From: Paracamarosporium sp. OC-R06-R3
Taxonomy: Eukaryota; Ascomycota; Dothideomycetes; Pleosporales; Didymosphaeriaceae
Length of the DNA: 64,000 nucleotides
Assembly: GCA_019828545.1 (NCBI GenBank)
Contig: JACVRA010000258.1
Location: forward strand, 1 to 64,000
Direction: 5' to 3'
Under the pieces are notes generated by a model, which did no database searches, was not told the origin of the DNA, and saw only the letters and a program-made list of their open reading frames with translations. The position numbers were made by a program, and so were the translations under genes. Positions 33,559 to 46,400 of this stretch are shown piece by piece (the first letter of the stretch is position 1; the number at the start of each line of letters is the position of its first letter).

Positions 33559-34689
33559 ATGCCTCTACCCTTCGGCGTCTACCGAGCGGACCACGTAGGA
33601 TCCTTCCTGCGCCCGAAGAGCGTGCTCGACGCCCGCGAAGCAGTCGCCAACGAGAAGTCCTCCACGACCGACCTCCGCAAAGTCGAAGACGCCGCCGTCG
33701 CAGAAGTCGCAAAGCAGCAGATTGACAACGGTCTTCGCTCCGTGACAGATGGCGAGTTCCGCCGCGCATACTTCCACCTCGACTTCCTCCAGCACCTGAG
33801 CGGCATCGAGATCAAGGGACAAACGGGCCTGATCCGCCCGCATGGCTTCTCGCCGCCCGTGCTCGCCGTGACAGGCAAGCTCGGCCACCCCAAGCCCATC
33901 CAGGTCGACGACTTCAAGTTCCTGGAGGAGCAGATCAAGAAGCAAGGCGGCGGCGCGACCACAAAAGTGTGCATCCCGTCCCCAACGATGGTGCACTTCC
34001 GCGGCGGGCGCGCAAGCATCGACATCGAAGCGTATCCCGACCTAGACGAGTTCTTCGAGGACCTCGCGCGCGTGTACCAGGAAGAACTGGACAGCCTCTA
34101 CCAAGCGGGGTGCCGCTTCGTGCAGCTCGACGACACGAACCTCGCGTACCTCTGCGACCCGGACATGCGCAAGCAAGCCGAAGACCGCAACGAGGACCTG
34201 GCGACCCTCCCGCGCAAATACGCCGCGCTCATCAACAGCGCCATCTCGAAGCGCCCCGCCGACATGAAAATCGGCATCCACCTCTGCCGCGGCAATTACC
34301 GCTCCAAATGGTTCGCGTCCGGTGGCTACGAGCCCGTCGCAGAGGTCCTCTTCAAAGAGCTGAACGTCGATGCATACTTCCTCGAATACGACGACGCGCG
34401 GTCGGGCGACTTCAAGCCCTTGCGGCACCTGCCCGAGAACAAGGTCGTTGTGCTGGGCGTCATGAGCTCGAAGAAGGCGGGGCTGGATGCTAAGGAGGAG
34501 ATTATAGAGAGATTAAAGCAGGCTGCGGCGATTGCGCCGAAGGGGTTGGAGCAGCTGGCTTTGAGCCATCAGTGTGGATTTAGCAGTACGGTGGAGGGGA
34601 ACGAACTTACTGAGGAGGAGCAGTGGGCGAAGGTTAGGCTGGAGGTGGAGATTGCGAAAGAGGTTTGGGGTGAGGATTTAAGTAAATAG
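33559..34689 (+). CDS. MetE C-terminal-like (cobalamin-independent methionine synthase-like) enzyme
   Basis: One frame of 376 residues. The start PFGVYRADHVGSFLRP and the motif SVTDGEFRRAYFHLDFL are typical of the YxjG/MetE-C family with its UROD/MetE-like TIM barrel. Further landmarks are GCRFVQLDDTNLAYL, MKIGIHLCRGNYRS with the zinc-ligand-type His and Cys, and LSHQCGFSSTVEGN with the late Cys. Full MetE proteins are about 760 residues. These half-size fungal members lack the N-terminal barrel and probably methylate thiols or act on other substrates. Codon use is strongly GC-biased up to about 34450 and then falls off. Several antisense frames here are shadows of this bias. Confidence 0.87.
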   Translation: MPLPFGVYRADHVGSFLRPKSVLDAREAVANEKSSTTDLRKVEDAAVAEVAKQQIDNGLRSVTDGEFRRAYFHLDFLQHLSGIEIKGQTGLIRPHGFSPPVLAVTGKLGHPKPIQVDDFKFLEEQIKKQGGGATTKVCIPSPTMVHFRGGRASIDIEAYPDLDEFFEDLARVYQEELDSLYQAGCRFVQLDDTNLAYLCDPDMRKQAEDRNEDLATLPRKYAALINSAISKRPADMKIGIHLCRGNYRSKWFASGGYEPVAEVLFKELNVDAYFLEYDDARSGDFKPLRHLPENKVVVLGVMSSKKAGLDAKEEIIERLKQAAAIAPKGLEQLALSHQCGFSSTVEGNELTEEEQWAKVRLEVEIAKEVWGEDLSK

Positions 34690-36480
34690 AGGGTTTGTGG
34701 AGTGGGGTAGAGGGCTGTTGCTGGAGAATAAAGGATTCGAGATGCCCACGAGTTGCTGGTGCAGATGCTCTAGTGCATGCACTCCCCCGTCGCGGGCATT
34801 TCGCATTGCGATTGTTCCTGCAACATCCCAGATTCCAATACGCGATGCCCTCTTCACGCGACATCAAGCCTAATTTTAGTCCAGGACGGAAATCCAGGTC
34901 TGCTGCAAATCCATTCTATTTACATCTCACAGTAAGAAATCCTCACGTGGTCGGTAATAATGTGCAGCTGCAAGCCCCGCTTTAATCTCGACTTACCACG
35001 ACATGTTAAGGTCCAGAGCGTCACTCGACTGCTGAGTTTCTCTGGCACTTTCTGTGCGACTGTGAAGTCGCGCAAGACCTCCAATGAATCAGAGCATATG
35101 CAGCGATTTTACGATCACAATGCGAAAAGTCAAGATCGTGTCTCTTATCTAGACTGAGGTCACCCTCTTTCAGCATCATGGTAGGATGCATTGACATGTA
35201 TCGAGCGTGCGATATGTACTTTGATTTAGGGCATAGGTTAGAGCACGCAGTGCATGGAAATGCACGGTGGGAAATCACATCGTATACATGAGCTGATCAT
35301 AAAAGTATCCGTAGCTTTGCCAGCGACTCGGAAAATAGGTATAACGTAACTGAGTTCCTCGCCAAGTCTATGCTCTCAGGTTAATATTGATCTAAGTTGT
35401 TGCGAACTGTATACTCACTCTATGGGCTCGCGCTTCAATGTGCGATTGCAGTAACATGGGTTTGCAAGAGACTTCCTCATCGCAGGCGGTAGCATTGGTC
35501 AACTCGTAGGAAATTTAGCCCTGAGTCCTGGTATGCTTGAGCAAGATAATTTAATATGTATTCAACGTGCTCGCATGGAGTTACTTCATGTTACAACACT
35601 TTTCTATTGATCATCCGGCACGACAGCACAGCTACTAGTCGAAGCATGGTGATATGGAAATTTTTAACCTCTTCAATTGCCTCATCGATGTCGGAGCTAA
35701 TGTTAATCAAGGATTAGGATCGGGGTATGCCCAAGAGACTGCTTCTTACACGGTACAACGCTCTTGTTCAATGTTATATTTCTGCTTATGCGCGATGTTG
35801 GTACCTCCCGTTGCGGATGCTCGCGCTGAGATGGGCCACCGGTATGTTGTGGTCGTTGTCGACTATTGATCTCTTGAAGCGATTCCAAACAGTGATATTC
35901 TGGGTTGCAGTGAGTTATGTATCAGTAGGAGATTGTATTAGTTACTGTAGACGACGATCATCATGCATAGTTGTTGGGGTTATACTCTATCGTTATCATT
36001 CTACGGTACACATCTTGACAATTACTGCTCTAAAAATTCCAAGTTCTGGATCGTGTTGTGCCAGGGTACATTTACAAGATAAACTAGGATTCAAATAGTA
36101 GGAATTTGTTTGTTCTCTAATCGCGTATAGGGCAAGTGATGCTAGGACCGTATAGCAGATCTTCTATAAGAATGAATCGTCGAGGTGTGAGTGCGCGGGA
36201 TCTTAGTGCGTTAAGAATGAAGTGAAGGGTAGAGTGGGCGATTTATTGAACACCTAACTACGCAACAAAAACAGCAAAGAGGTCAACTCAGCAGCATGTT
36301 ACGATATGAATTTGTGCATTGGTATCTTGGTAATTGTATCGAAGCGGTACAGCCAGGTGTGGGTGGCTTAAGCTCTGTCTGACTGAATTTTCTATCGAAA
36401 TTATGGTTGCACCGTGCTATCAAATCACATCGATGACCCTATTGCACTATATTGTTTCAAAAACAAGTCCATGCTGCCAG
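34690..36480. other. gene-poor stretch before the PKS-NRPS cluster
   Basis: These 1.8 kb hold no gene that I can support. A short frame near 35654-35720 reads FNLFNCLIDVGANVNQG, like a lone ankyrin repeat end, so a decayed ankyrin gene is possible. It may mark the left border of the cluster. Confidence 0.4.
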
Positions 36481-38238
36481 CTAGGCAGGAGTCAGCGACA
36501 CTGGGGTACCATTCATAGAGGTAGCCACTAAGACTTGGCTCTCAGTCCATGGCAACGGGTCTCGACTTTCCATTTTGGTGAAATGCTGGAGTATCCGCAC
36601 CGTGATGTATCCACCTTCAGTCAGCGCCAGTTTCTCTAGACCTATGGTCAGCCAAGCATCAAGCAGGGCGAATGCAACTTACGACCAAGGCAAACACGAG
36701 GGCCTGCGTTGAATGGAATGTAGGCCTAACACTCGTCAGCTACTTTAGGAGATGAGATAAAAAGATTATAGCATACATATGACGGCTGGAAACCTTCCCA
36801 GCGCTCTGGTCGAAAGAGTTCGGCGTCTTCGCCGAAAGCAGCCTTACGGCGATGCATAGAATAAGGACTATACATGACTCTAGAGCCTTTAGGTACGAAC
36901 ATTGGTGACTCGCCATCTGAACCGCCGCCATGAGGAAGAAAGGTATCGCGAACAGCGACACGGAAGTTCAAGGGAACCGCAGGCCAGAGCCGGAGTGCTG
37001 CTCATCATTTCTCTCGTTAGCAAAGGAATCCTAGTACGCAACTCAACCGGAAGAAATGGATAGCTACCTTCGTTCATGCAGTAATATAGGTATCGTAGGC
37101 TTTGTAGTTCCTCAAAGGTAGGAGGCGCGCCGTTAAGGAAAGCAATCTCCCTCTGCAGCTTATCCCAAATGTCAGGGTGCTTAGACAATGCGGAAAATAA
37201 GTTGCTAAGCCAGCCAGCCGTCGCATCTCGACCTGCGGCTAGAACGTTGAGCAGCTCGTGGCGGATGACCAAGGGGTCTCTGGTTTCTTTGATCAACTCT
37301 TGGACGAACATGTATCGCCCATCTACAGCGTCCTGATGCTCCTTTTCTTGAAGGTGTCCCTTCTTTTCAATATTCGGCGACGTGCGCAAAACCTCTTGTA
37401 CCATATGATCAGCATATCCATGGATCAGTGCGATAGCTTTCTTCGCTTCAGCGCTCTCGCGCGGCCTAAATGGCCCGGCGGAAAGCTGCCGTAAGCAGTT
37501 TTTCTGTGCCGTCACAAATGCCTGAGGGAAATTCATTTCGTAGTTGGTGCGCTCCGCTTGTGGTTTGAGTGAGCTAGTGGACTTGCCGAATAGCAGCTCA
37601 GTCGACACGTCAAGAGTGAGCTGGAAAAACAGAGTTTGCAGATCCACCGTTGAGCCGTCGCGTGGAACATGTTCCAAGAAGTTTTGGACGTGTTTTTCGA
37701 ACATGTCGAGATGAGTCATGTGGCTCTTCGCGAAGTTGGGTCTGAGTAGAGCACGCGAATGCTTCCAGGCTGAACCGTCGTTTGTGAATATACCAGGACC
37801 AATAAATCGCCATGCAGCCTCATCCCGACCCAAGACCCAGTCTTTGAAGTTAGTCGTAAGCATAGATCGGACATTCTCGGGGTCATTCGTGAAGATAGGC
37901 CGGTTACGCAGGAGCGACGCGGCGACCCATGTTTCTCCTCGTTCTTCGAAGCGGCGTTGATATAACTCTAGCATACGGTGGTTGCGAGCAGCTTGTATGG
38001 TCTCCCACACTCCATCTAGCCCCAATAGAATGTCTTTTCGCCATATTGCTACTTGTGGATCCTGATATCCATGTTGTTTCTTGAAATTTCTCTGAGATAG
38101 ATACCGTCTGGTTTTGGTGATCGCTGCTGTCACAAAATACGAGACAACCACAATCCAGAAAAAAGGCTGGACAACGGACTGGAAGTTCAACATCTGGGAG
38201 GGAAAGAAAACACGTTTTAGTGACCGGTTCAACAACAA
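36481..38238 (-). CDS. cytochrome P450, CYP52-like
   Basis: Four exons (38238-37068, 37000-36777, 36725-36683, 36641-36481) add to 532 residues. Introns are 67, 51 and 41 bases. The N-terminus holds a membrane anchor ([17 protein letters not shown]); a start at 38193 is equally possible. The I-helix [32 protein letters not shown] with [29 protein letters not shown] and the heme loop [11 protein letters not shown] are complete. The sequence groups with CYP52-type P450s that oxidise alkyl chain ends or related substrates. Adjacent to the enoyl reductase and the PKS-NRPS, it probably oxidises the polyketide chain (inference). It is divergent from the enoyl reductase gene. Confidence 0.87.
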
Positions 38239-39118
38239 AAGGATAAATGAGCTTGTAGCCTGTCGATAAGCTTCTGGTCCATCCGCTAAGCACTGAATAA
38301 CAGAAGATTGCCAGAAGCGAGGCAGCTTTTATTGGGCTGCTATCCGACTGTATGGTGTGACCGAACCCTACTGCATACCACAGAAAGCCCGGCAAGATTA
38401 TGGACTCTGGAGCTGAGTGACGATGAGAGGGATTTCAGGCGTCAGCGCTACTGTAGGAGCCTTCTTGTTTATCGCAAACGCCACACAGACGGGCACATCA
38501 CGGACTTCATTGAGAGACAATCGGGAATGTACCAAAGAGTGTAAACATATCCGACGCTACGCTTGAGAACCTATCTCATTGGCTAAGCGGGGGTTCAATC
38601 AAGCACAACTGTCTGATTGGTTGAGAGTGATGGTTATCCGAAGTTTTGTGGAGTATTACGTGCTACGGGCGGAAAGTCAGCCCTTGCAGGGGGGCCCTTG
38701 ACACGCACGTTTTAAGGCTCCCGAGTGCTTAGTTTTCTTAGCGTGATCCTCCTAGACATCCTTGCGGTTATTTCATGGCCGACATGCAGGGTCCACTGAG
38801 GAAGCGGCTTGAGAGGGGATGGCGAAAGGATGCAGCATGGCTCCTATATAATCCGTACGAGACAAACTAGTCTCACCGCATACCCTGCAAGAATGAGACA
38901 GTGATATCCGCTGTGTAACATATCTTTTTGAAGCCATGCCAAGAAGGATCATGTGCATGAATACAGCCGAGAGTCAAATCAAGCCTTGTCAGACATGGCT
39001 CAAGCTTCCTAAGGCAGAGGCCGAGAGTTGGTTCGAGGCTTAAAAACTCTTCTACACGTTCATCATGTGTAACAAATCGTGAACTATCTTTCTGCTGTTT
39101 CCCGGTATATTATCAAAC
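38239..39118. other. divergent promoter, P450 / enoyl reductase
   Basis: No coding sequence was found. CGG-type elements occur (for example GGGCGGAAAG near 38666) but without the paired arm of the palindrome seen further left. Confidence 0.45.
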
Positions 39119-40352
39119 ATGGCAACCCAGCGAGCAATCAAGATTCAGAGGAAAGGAGTGGCAGCCATCGTGGACGACGCCCCTATTCCATCGCTACGTC
39201 CAGACGATCTACTAGTTGAGACGCATTGCATTGGTCTTAATCCCACAGACTGGAAAACTACGCAGTACTTTCCCACGCCTGGTAGCACCGTGGGCTGCGA
39301 TTTTGCGGGTATTGTCAAGGCGGTCGGGCGAGATGTCACAGAATTTCAGATCGGCGATCGCGTATGCGGAACTTGCCATGGATGTGGGTGTCACTACCCA
39401 CCCTGTGCGGTGTACGCGAGACTTGCTGACAAGACTTATTCGCAGCGAACGCTAAGTGCCTCTCAGACGGGGCGTTTGCAAGCTACATAGCGGCGATGAG
39501 CCTCATTACGGTCAAGATGCCCGATGACATGACAATGGAAGAAGGAGTACGAGCACTGATTCTCTTAAGCTGCCTTTGGTACCTACTAATAGTGACTAGG
39601 CCAGTGTAGGGGCTGCTATGCTCACAGTTGGGATGTGTCTGTACCAATCTCTCAGATTGCGCCCTGTGCCTGCGAACAGCGGAGCTGATCATACACCGGA
39701 CCCTATTCTGATATATGGCGGCAGTACGTCGACCGGAACCATGGCTATCCAATTCGCCAAGTTGTATGTTCTTCCGTAAACATAGAATTCACCCATAAGA
39801 GAGGCTGATCTTAATGCCTCGAACAGATGTGGCATGACAGTTATCACGACGTGCTCACCAGCTAATTTCTCCCTCGTGCGAGAACGCGGCGCAGATTTTG
39901 TTTTCGACTATCGGTCCCCCAATGTGATCGCTGACATCAAGGCCGCAGCAGGGGATAAGCTCAGAAAAGTTCTTGATTGTGTCTCGACTACGGAGACAGG
40001 TCAGCTGTGCGGTGCGGCACTTGCGCTGGGTCCTGGTGGGCATTACGTATGCGTGAATCCCGTAACGAGCATTGGGCGGAGCGATGTTGAACGCACGCTA
40101 TGCTGGGCATACACTGCTTTTGGACGCCCGGTTCGGATAGGCGGGAGGGAATATCCGCCCGTACCGGAGAACGTTGCATCGACCAGAGAGTTTATGCAGG
40201 AGGTATTTAGGCCGCTGCTTAGGTCACATGTGTTCGCGTATCATCCCCTGCGTGTGCGTGCGGGAGGGCTAGATGCTGCTCTGAAAGGATTGGGCGAATT
40301 ACGCGATGGGAAAGTCAGCGGTGTGAAGCTTATCTATGAGATGAAGATTTGA
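39119..40352 (+). CDS. trans-acting enoyl reductase (LovC/CcsC type)
   Basis: Exons 39119-39383, 39446-39546, 39600-39763 and 39827-40352 give 351 residues. It is a medium-chain dehydrogenase: LLVETHCIGLNPTDWKTTQY, GCDFAGIVKAVG, GDRVCGTCHG, DGAFASYIA, then the cofactor segment ILIYGGSTSTGTMAIQFAKL. Its lack of zinc-ligand residues and its start (TQRAIKIQ) fit the stand-alone enoyl reductases that serve highly reducing PKS and PKS-NRPS enzymes lacking their own ER. The PKS-NRPS of this window has no cis ER, so the pairing is natural. It would reduce chosen enoyl intermediates with NADPH on the synthase. Confidence 0.88.
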
Positions 40353-40620
40353 GTCGATTCGAGTTGACAGTTTCAATGCTAGTTTGGATGGGGCATTTGG
40401 TTTTACCGGCTTGTTTCCCGACGGTCGGTACAATGCTACTATCTGACCAGTTATACCCTAAAGGGGATCTTAGAATAGCACCGGGGTTCGGCGCTGACGG
40501 AAACGCAGATCCGCGAGTGGCCTGTTTTTTTTTTCGATCAACAACGAAGATTGCTTTGTACCTAGCCCGTGATTTACTCGGCTTGATGGTTTTGATTTAA
40601 TTATTCGAAGATTTGCGTTG

Positions 40621-42646
40621 TCACTTGGGCGCTTGCTGTGGTTGAGGCTGATCTTTCACCTGCTTCACGCTCTTGAATCCCATGCCCCACCCAGTAAGAA
40701 ACGACACCGCCCCAACGCCCGCCGCCAGATACAAGACTTTATCAATAGCATCGCTATATGCGCTCAGGACTGCAGGAATCAGGTTCGACGGCACGACATC
40801 ATGCAGGTTAGTAGCGCCTGCGCCTAGTAAGCTCTCCGCATCCACTGACGGCGCCTTGTCTGCAAGAGCAAATGGTAAGGTATTGGCGAAAGCGGTCTGA
40901 CCTAAGCCCACGACCAACGAAGCACCAAAATATTGAGCGAATGTAACAAGGCCCGTGCCTACAGGAATAAGTGGTTGAGGGAGGCTGGTCTGCACGGCAG
41001 TTAATGGCATCTGGAGTACGAGCCCCCGGCCGGCACCAGTCAGAATCTGGTAGCCGATCCATTTGCCTTTCGTGGTACTCGGAGTGAATGTGCTCATCAG
41101 ACCAGCGCCAATGGCAGTCGATGTGCTCCCTAAGAGGACCCAAGGGATATAGTAGCCGAACTTGGAGACTGCTGACGGTCAGATATCAAATCTATGAAAC
41201 AAAAGCATGGAATGAAAGAAACGTACCAAACCAGCCACCTAAGAAACCGGCGATAGCCTGCGCGCACACGGTTGGCAGGAGCTTTACGCCACTCAGCAGT
41301 GGGCTGGAGCCCTGTACCACCTGGAACCAAACAGGCAGCCAGTATGCCACAAGCAGCAATCCGCCCCATTGCATAAACCCCGTCAGGCAGCTGAACAAGA
41401 GAATGCGATTCTTGAAGACAGCTAGCGGGATCAACGCTTCTTTGCCACGAAAGTGACTCCATGCATACCAGGCAACGGCTGCCCCGCCCGAGCCCCAGAA
41501 CAGACACACGATGGTGGGAGAGCTCCATGCGTACGAGGCGGTTCCACCCAACTGTACCGCGAGAAGCAGCATGGTGCAGGATCCCGAGAATAATACGAAA
41601 CCGAAGAGGTCAAGCTTGATTAGGATTTGCTTGAATGGCGGGCGGACGGCAACGAGACGTAGGCTATTTGGAATTGGCACCATCATCATTAACGCCATCA
41701 CTGCGGCTCCAGCCGGAAGGTTCATCTGCAGGGATTTTTTTCAGCTTGTGGCTAACTTATGGCGGAGTTGAGGGGAAATCATACGTAAAAGCACCATCGC
41801 CAGGTGCTGCGGTCCGTAATGGCGCCTCCGACGAGTGGACCAGTAACTTGGCCCATCGATGATAAGGCCATAGTAATGCCACCGAGCAGTGGCCGTCGCT
41901 GCAATGGAACTGCCGAACCAATAATAGCATATGTGCCTGTGAATATACCCGCGGCGCCTACACCCGCAACGACGCGACCTCCGATGAACATGGCCGAGTC
42001 TTGCGACGTGGCGCAAATGAGCGAGCCGATCTCGAACAAAGCAAGGAAAGCCAAGAAAACATAACGAGTTTTATAGAAGATATATACTCGGCTGCTAAGT
42101 GGTAAGAAGACACAGCTGGGTAGTAATGCCTCGTTAGCTTATTCATCCTAACTTGGAAGAGATATGGCATTGGACAGAGACTTACTTGGTGATGAGATAT
42201 CCCGAGCCATACCTAAGTGCAATCAGCCGGCTGTGCATGGGTCAGGTACGCGATTCTTACCAGCCAATATCTTGAACCGAATTAAACTCGTTGGTGATGC
42301 GTGGAATAGCAGTAGCAATCACAGATGCGTTCAAAGTGATGAGCATCACCGCGGTAGTAGTGGCGACCATCACCAGCACTAATCTCAGCCCATGAAGATG
42401 CTCATGGGGTTTCTTTAGTGTTTGGACAGACCCAGATAGCGTAGTTTGGCCACTGCTGGGGTCTGGGCTTGCCGTCGGTGATGCGGCGGTCGCATCCTGC
42501 TCTGTTCCCTTGACGGTTTTTGAAAACGCCGAATCGTGTTGCTGCGGGGGTTGCGAACTATTCGACCAAGGCAAGTCGGGCCTAGCAGTGTTCACACTTT
42601 GCAGTTCGATCGACTGGCGAGACGAATCCTCCACTGGGCGCGACAT
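40621..42646 (-). CDS. MFS drug:H+ antiporter (DHA2-like) exporter
   Basis: Five exons (42646-42261, 42212-42186, 42115-41785, 41725-41227, 41171-40621) give 597 residues with consistent phases. One micro-exon is 27 bases. The long hydrophilic N-terminus is Ser/Gln-rich, then LVLVMVATTTAVMLITLNASVIATAIPRIT is helix 1 and its loop in the DHA2 style. GGRVVAGVGAAGIFTGTYAI, SSMGQVTGPLVGGAITD and STWRWCFYMNLPAGA are the usual family motifs around helices 4 to 6. It probably has fourteen helices. It shares an 814-base divergent promoter with the PKS-NRPS gene and likely exports its product or gives self-resistance. Confidence 0.87.
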
Positions 42647-43460
42647 ATCTCTTAGGAAATTGTGGTGAAGGAGTAGTGCTGCAGGCAAGTGATGACATTG
42701 TAGAGCAGGACGAGCTGGCTTGGCGATTTTCGGCGGACTGATAGATTGGGTATACCGCACTACGCCTTCCTCGTACTTTTGTAGTCCTGCGTCCCGCCTA
42801 AATAGGTACGCCCTATTGCCTTCTTAATTAGGTTGGGCTTGCGAGCTGCTTCGCCCCCACACTGCGCACTTCACCCTGTCCTGTGGTGGACAACTAATGC
42901 AAGAATAAGCACGCCATGCAATCCTGGGTAGTGCTTAATATCTCTTATCCTTGCCACTAAGAGTGACACGAGCACGGGCTCAAGTGTGGGGCTAACGGGG
43001 CCGGAGTAGATTGCCGTAGGTGGCGCAGTGGTCAAGAAGGCAACTGGGGTGTCACGTGCGCTTGGGAGCAAATCACGGACCCGGTGTGCTAGACGACTCA
43101 CTCATGTGGCGCTTGCTGGGGCGTTTCGAGTAGCTTGTACCTTCGGTCTGACCCGAAGACCGAGTTGAGCTTTCGAAGGATGCTCTGGTGATACGCGATG
43201 TCCGGGGTGTTGACCACGGGCAATGATACGTACGGGTCTTCAAGCTTTTCTTAGAAATTTCACAATGAATCCTTTGATGGTCCTACGGTGCATTAGGGAA
43301 ACTATTCTTTTGAGTTAGATTGACCCTAGGTAAAACTATCTGCCGATTACTCTGCTTCATCGAGACCTATCATCGTGGCCTTCGTTTCGTTTGCTGTTAG
43401 GTACATCCCTTTCTCCATTCAAGTTCTCTGTATTTCGGAAACCCCGGGTGATCAATCAAT
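42647..43460. other. divergent promoter, exporter / PKS-NRPS
   Basis: An 814-base spacer without a supported gene. It presumably holds shared control sites. The shared palindrome of the middle region is not present. Confidence 0.5.
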
Positions 43461-46400
43461 ATGCCTTCTCAAAATGAGCCCATCGCAATAGTAGGCAGCG
43501 GTTGCCGCTTTCCTGGCGGAGTCCAATCGCCGTCCAAGCTGTGGGAGCTTCTTGAGAAGCCAAGAGACGTGCAGTCCCAGATACCATCCGACCGGTTCCT
43601 AGTGGACAGTTTCTACCACTCAGAGAGAACACACCATGGCAGTTTCAATGTCAAACGTGCATATACCCTATCAGAAGATATACGGCTTTTTGATGCCCAG
43701 TTCTTCAATATTAAGCCTGTGGAGGCTGAATCAATTGATCCACAACACCGCATTCTCCTTGAAACTGTATGTTTATATCCCCACACCGATTCTATTGCAA
43801 TGACTATTGTACTAAATGTACTTCAACGTTAGGTGTATGAAGGAATTGAGGCGGCCGGACTATCTATGGAAGAGCTGAAAGGCTCTTCGACGGCCGTATA
43901 TGTTGGTGTTATGAACGCCGACTATGAGAGCATGGTGACAGCGGATATCGACAGTGCGCCACAGTACACAGCAACAGGGACAGCGAGAAGTATCCTCTCG
44001 AACAGGGTTTCATACTTCTTCGACTGGCATGGTCCATCTATGACCATCGATACTGCGTGTTCATCTAGCTTAGTGGCTATGCATGAGGCGGTCCAGTACC
44101 TGCGATCCGGAGAAGGCCGTGTCGCTATTGCTGCTGGTGTTAATCTCTTATTGGGACCAGGTCAGTCTCGATAATTTCTCGTTGTGGTCGCTAGAATGGT
44201 ATCGTTAACTAACTTGTTTTGCTTTTCCCAGAGTTCTTCGTATCCACAACCAGTCTTTCTATGTTGTCGCCCGAAGGCCGTTCACGTATGTGGGACGAGG
44301 CAGCAAATGGATACGCACGAGGTGACGGTTTTGCTGCGGTCGTTTTGAAACCATTGAGTGCTGCGATTAAGGATGGCGACCACATTGAATGCATAGTTCG
44401 CGAGACGGGTGTTAATCAGGATGGTAGAACAAAGGGTATTACTATGCCTAGTGCTGTAGCACAGGCGCAGCTGATACGTGACACTTATGCCAAATGTGGC
44501 CTCGATCCACGGCGAAGAGAAGATCGCTGTCAGTATTTTGAGGCCCACGGCACTGGTACACCAGCTGGCGATCCCAACGAAGCGTCGGCTATTGCTCAGG
44601 CATTCTTTGATGTCGACGCGCCACGGCAGCCTGACGAGGATCCACTGTACGTTGGCTCCATAAAAACCATTGTTGGTCATACGGAGGGCACGGCAGGGTT
44701 GGCGGGCGTTCTAAAAGCAAGTCTAGCGATGAGGGCTGGAATAATTCCTCCAAACATGCTGCTCGAACGTCTCAGCCCATCTGTCGAGCCCTTCTATAAG
44801 AATCTTCATATTGCAACGAGCCCTCTCCCATGGCCGAAGCTGCCGGAGGGCACTGCCGCTCGTCGCGCAAGTGTCAATAGCTTTGGTAAGTTGCGTGTTG
44901 TTCTGACTGTTCAAGACCTATGACCATGACTGATGCCCGTTGGCCACAGGTTTCGGCGGCACGAATGCACACTGCATTCTGGAGAGTTATGAATCAGAAC
45001 AGCGAACGTCCGCTATCGAACAAGGGGTGTTTACTCCTTTCGTCTTCTCAGCCATGTCAGAGCAATCTCTCCGCGCTATGTTGGAGCGATATTCTTCATT
45101 CCTCCAGAATCACCCCTTGATCAATGCGCGAGATCTTAATTGGACGCTCAGCTCCCGCCGATCGATGCTGCCACTGAAGGTGGCAATCTCGGCATCATCT
45201 ACCGAAGAACTGACCCAGCGCATCGAGGAGGTGTTGAAGTCAGCTGATGCAGTTGGCATTCAAACTCAAGGCGGCTCGAAACAAATTCTCGGCGTGTTCA
45301 CCGGCCAGGGAGCACAGTGGGCACAGATGGGGCGCCAATTGTTGCTGTACTCCAGGCAAGCAGCAGAAATCATATCCATCCTTGAGCTTTCTCTCAGCGA
45401 GCTGCCGCAAACAGACCGTCCGAGCTGGTCACTTCGCGAAGAACTATTGAGAGATGCTACACAATCGCGCATCGGCGAAGCAGTGCTATCTCAACCGCTC
45501 TGCACTGCCCTTCAAGTGATGTTGATCGACCTCCTACGAGCCGCTGGCGTCAAGATGGCGGGTGTTGTTGGCCATTCTTCCGGTGAAATTGCTGCGGCAT
45601 ATGCTGCAGGATTAATCCTCGCGAGGGATGCTATTCGAATTGCTTATTACAGAGGTTTCTACGCCCATCTGGCTCGCGGTGAAAATGGAGAACGTGGCGC
45701 GATGATGGCAGTCGGTACCTCTCTCCAAGATGCCGAGATGATGTGTAAATCGCAATTTGCCGGCCTAATCTCAGTCGCCGCTAGCAACTCTTCCTCAAGT
45801 GTAACACTTTCAGGGAATCAGACGGCTATCGAGCATGCTAAAGCATTGTTCGATGAAAAAAAGGTATTTGCGAGGCTTCTCAAGGTCGATACAGCCTACC
45901 ATTCACATCATATGCTGCCCTGCTCTGATGCATACGTTCGGTCACTGCAAGCGTGCGACATAGAGATCCAGGAGCCGCCACCAGGAGCCCCCATCTGGTA
46001 TTCAAGTGTCTATGGCGGACAGGAGATGGATGTGGATCCAAGTCTAAGGGATGTGTACTGGAGAGAAAACATGGTAAACACCGTGCTATTCTCCCAAGCC
46101 TTGGAGGGAGCGATCACTGACATGGACTCGTGTGATCTCGCTCTCGAAGTCGGCCCGCACCCAGCACTTAAAGGCCCAGCCACGCAGACAATACAAGAGC
46201 GCCTCAAAAGTGCTGTGCCGTACTTTGGCGTGTTGAAACGCATGTCAGATGACGTCAGCGCTTTCGCGGATGCTCTCGGCTCTATATGGACCCGACTAGG
46301 GGCTTCAGCAGTCAACCTTGCAGGATATGATTCTGCATGTGCTGGCAACAGTTATCGACATCTTATCCACGGACTACCTACTTATGCATGGGAACACAAG

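Noticed and set aside
33521..34493. Long antisense and out-of-frame reading frames over the MetE-like gene.
   Set aside because: They arise from its GC-rich codon bias. They show no domain or family look, while the plus-strand frame does.
35654..36098. Frame with an ankyrin-like LIDVGANVNQG followed by hydrophobic text.
   Set aside because: There is only one half-repeat. The rest does not align with ankyrin repeats in any frame, so I did not call a gene.
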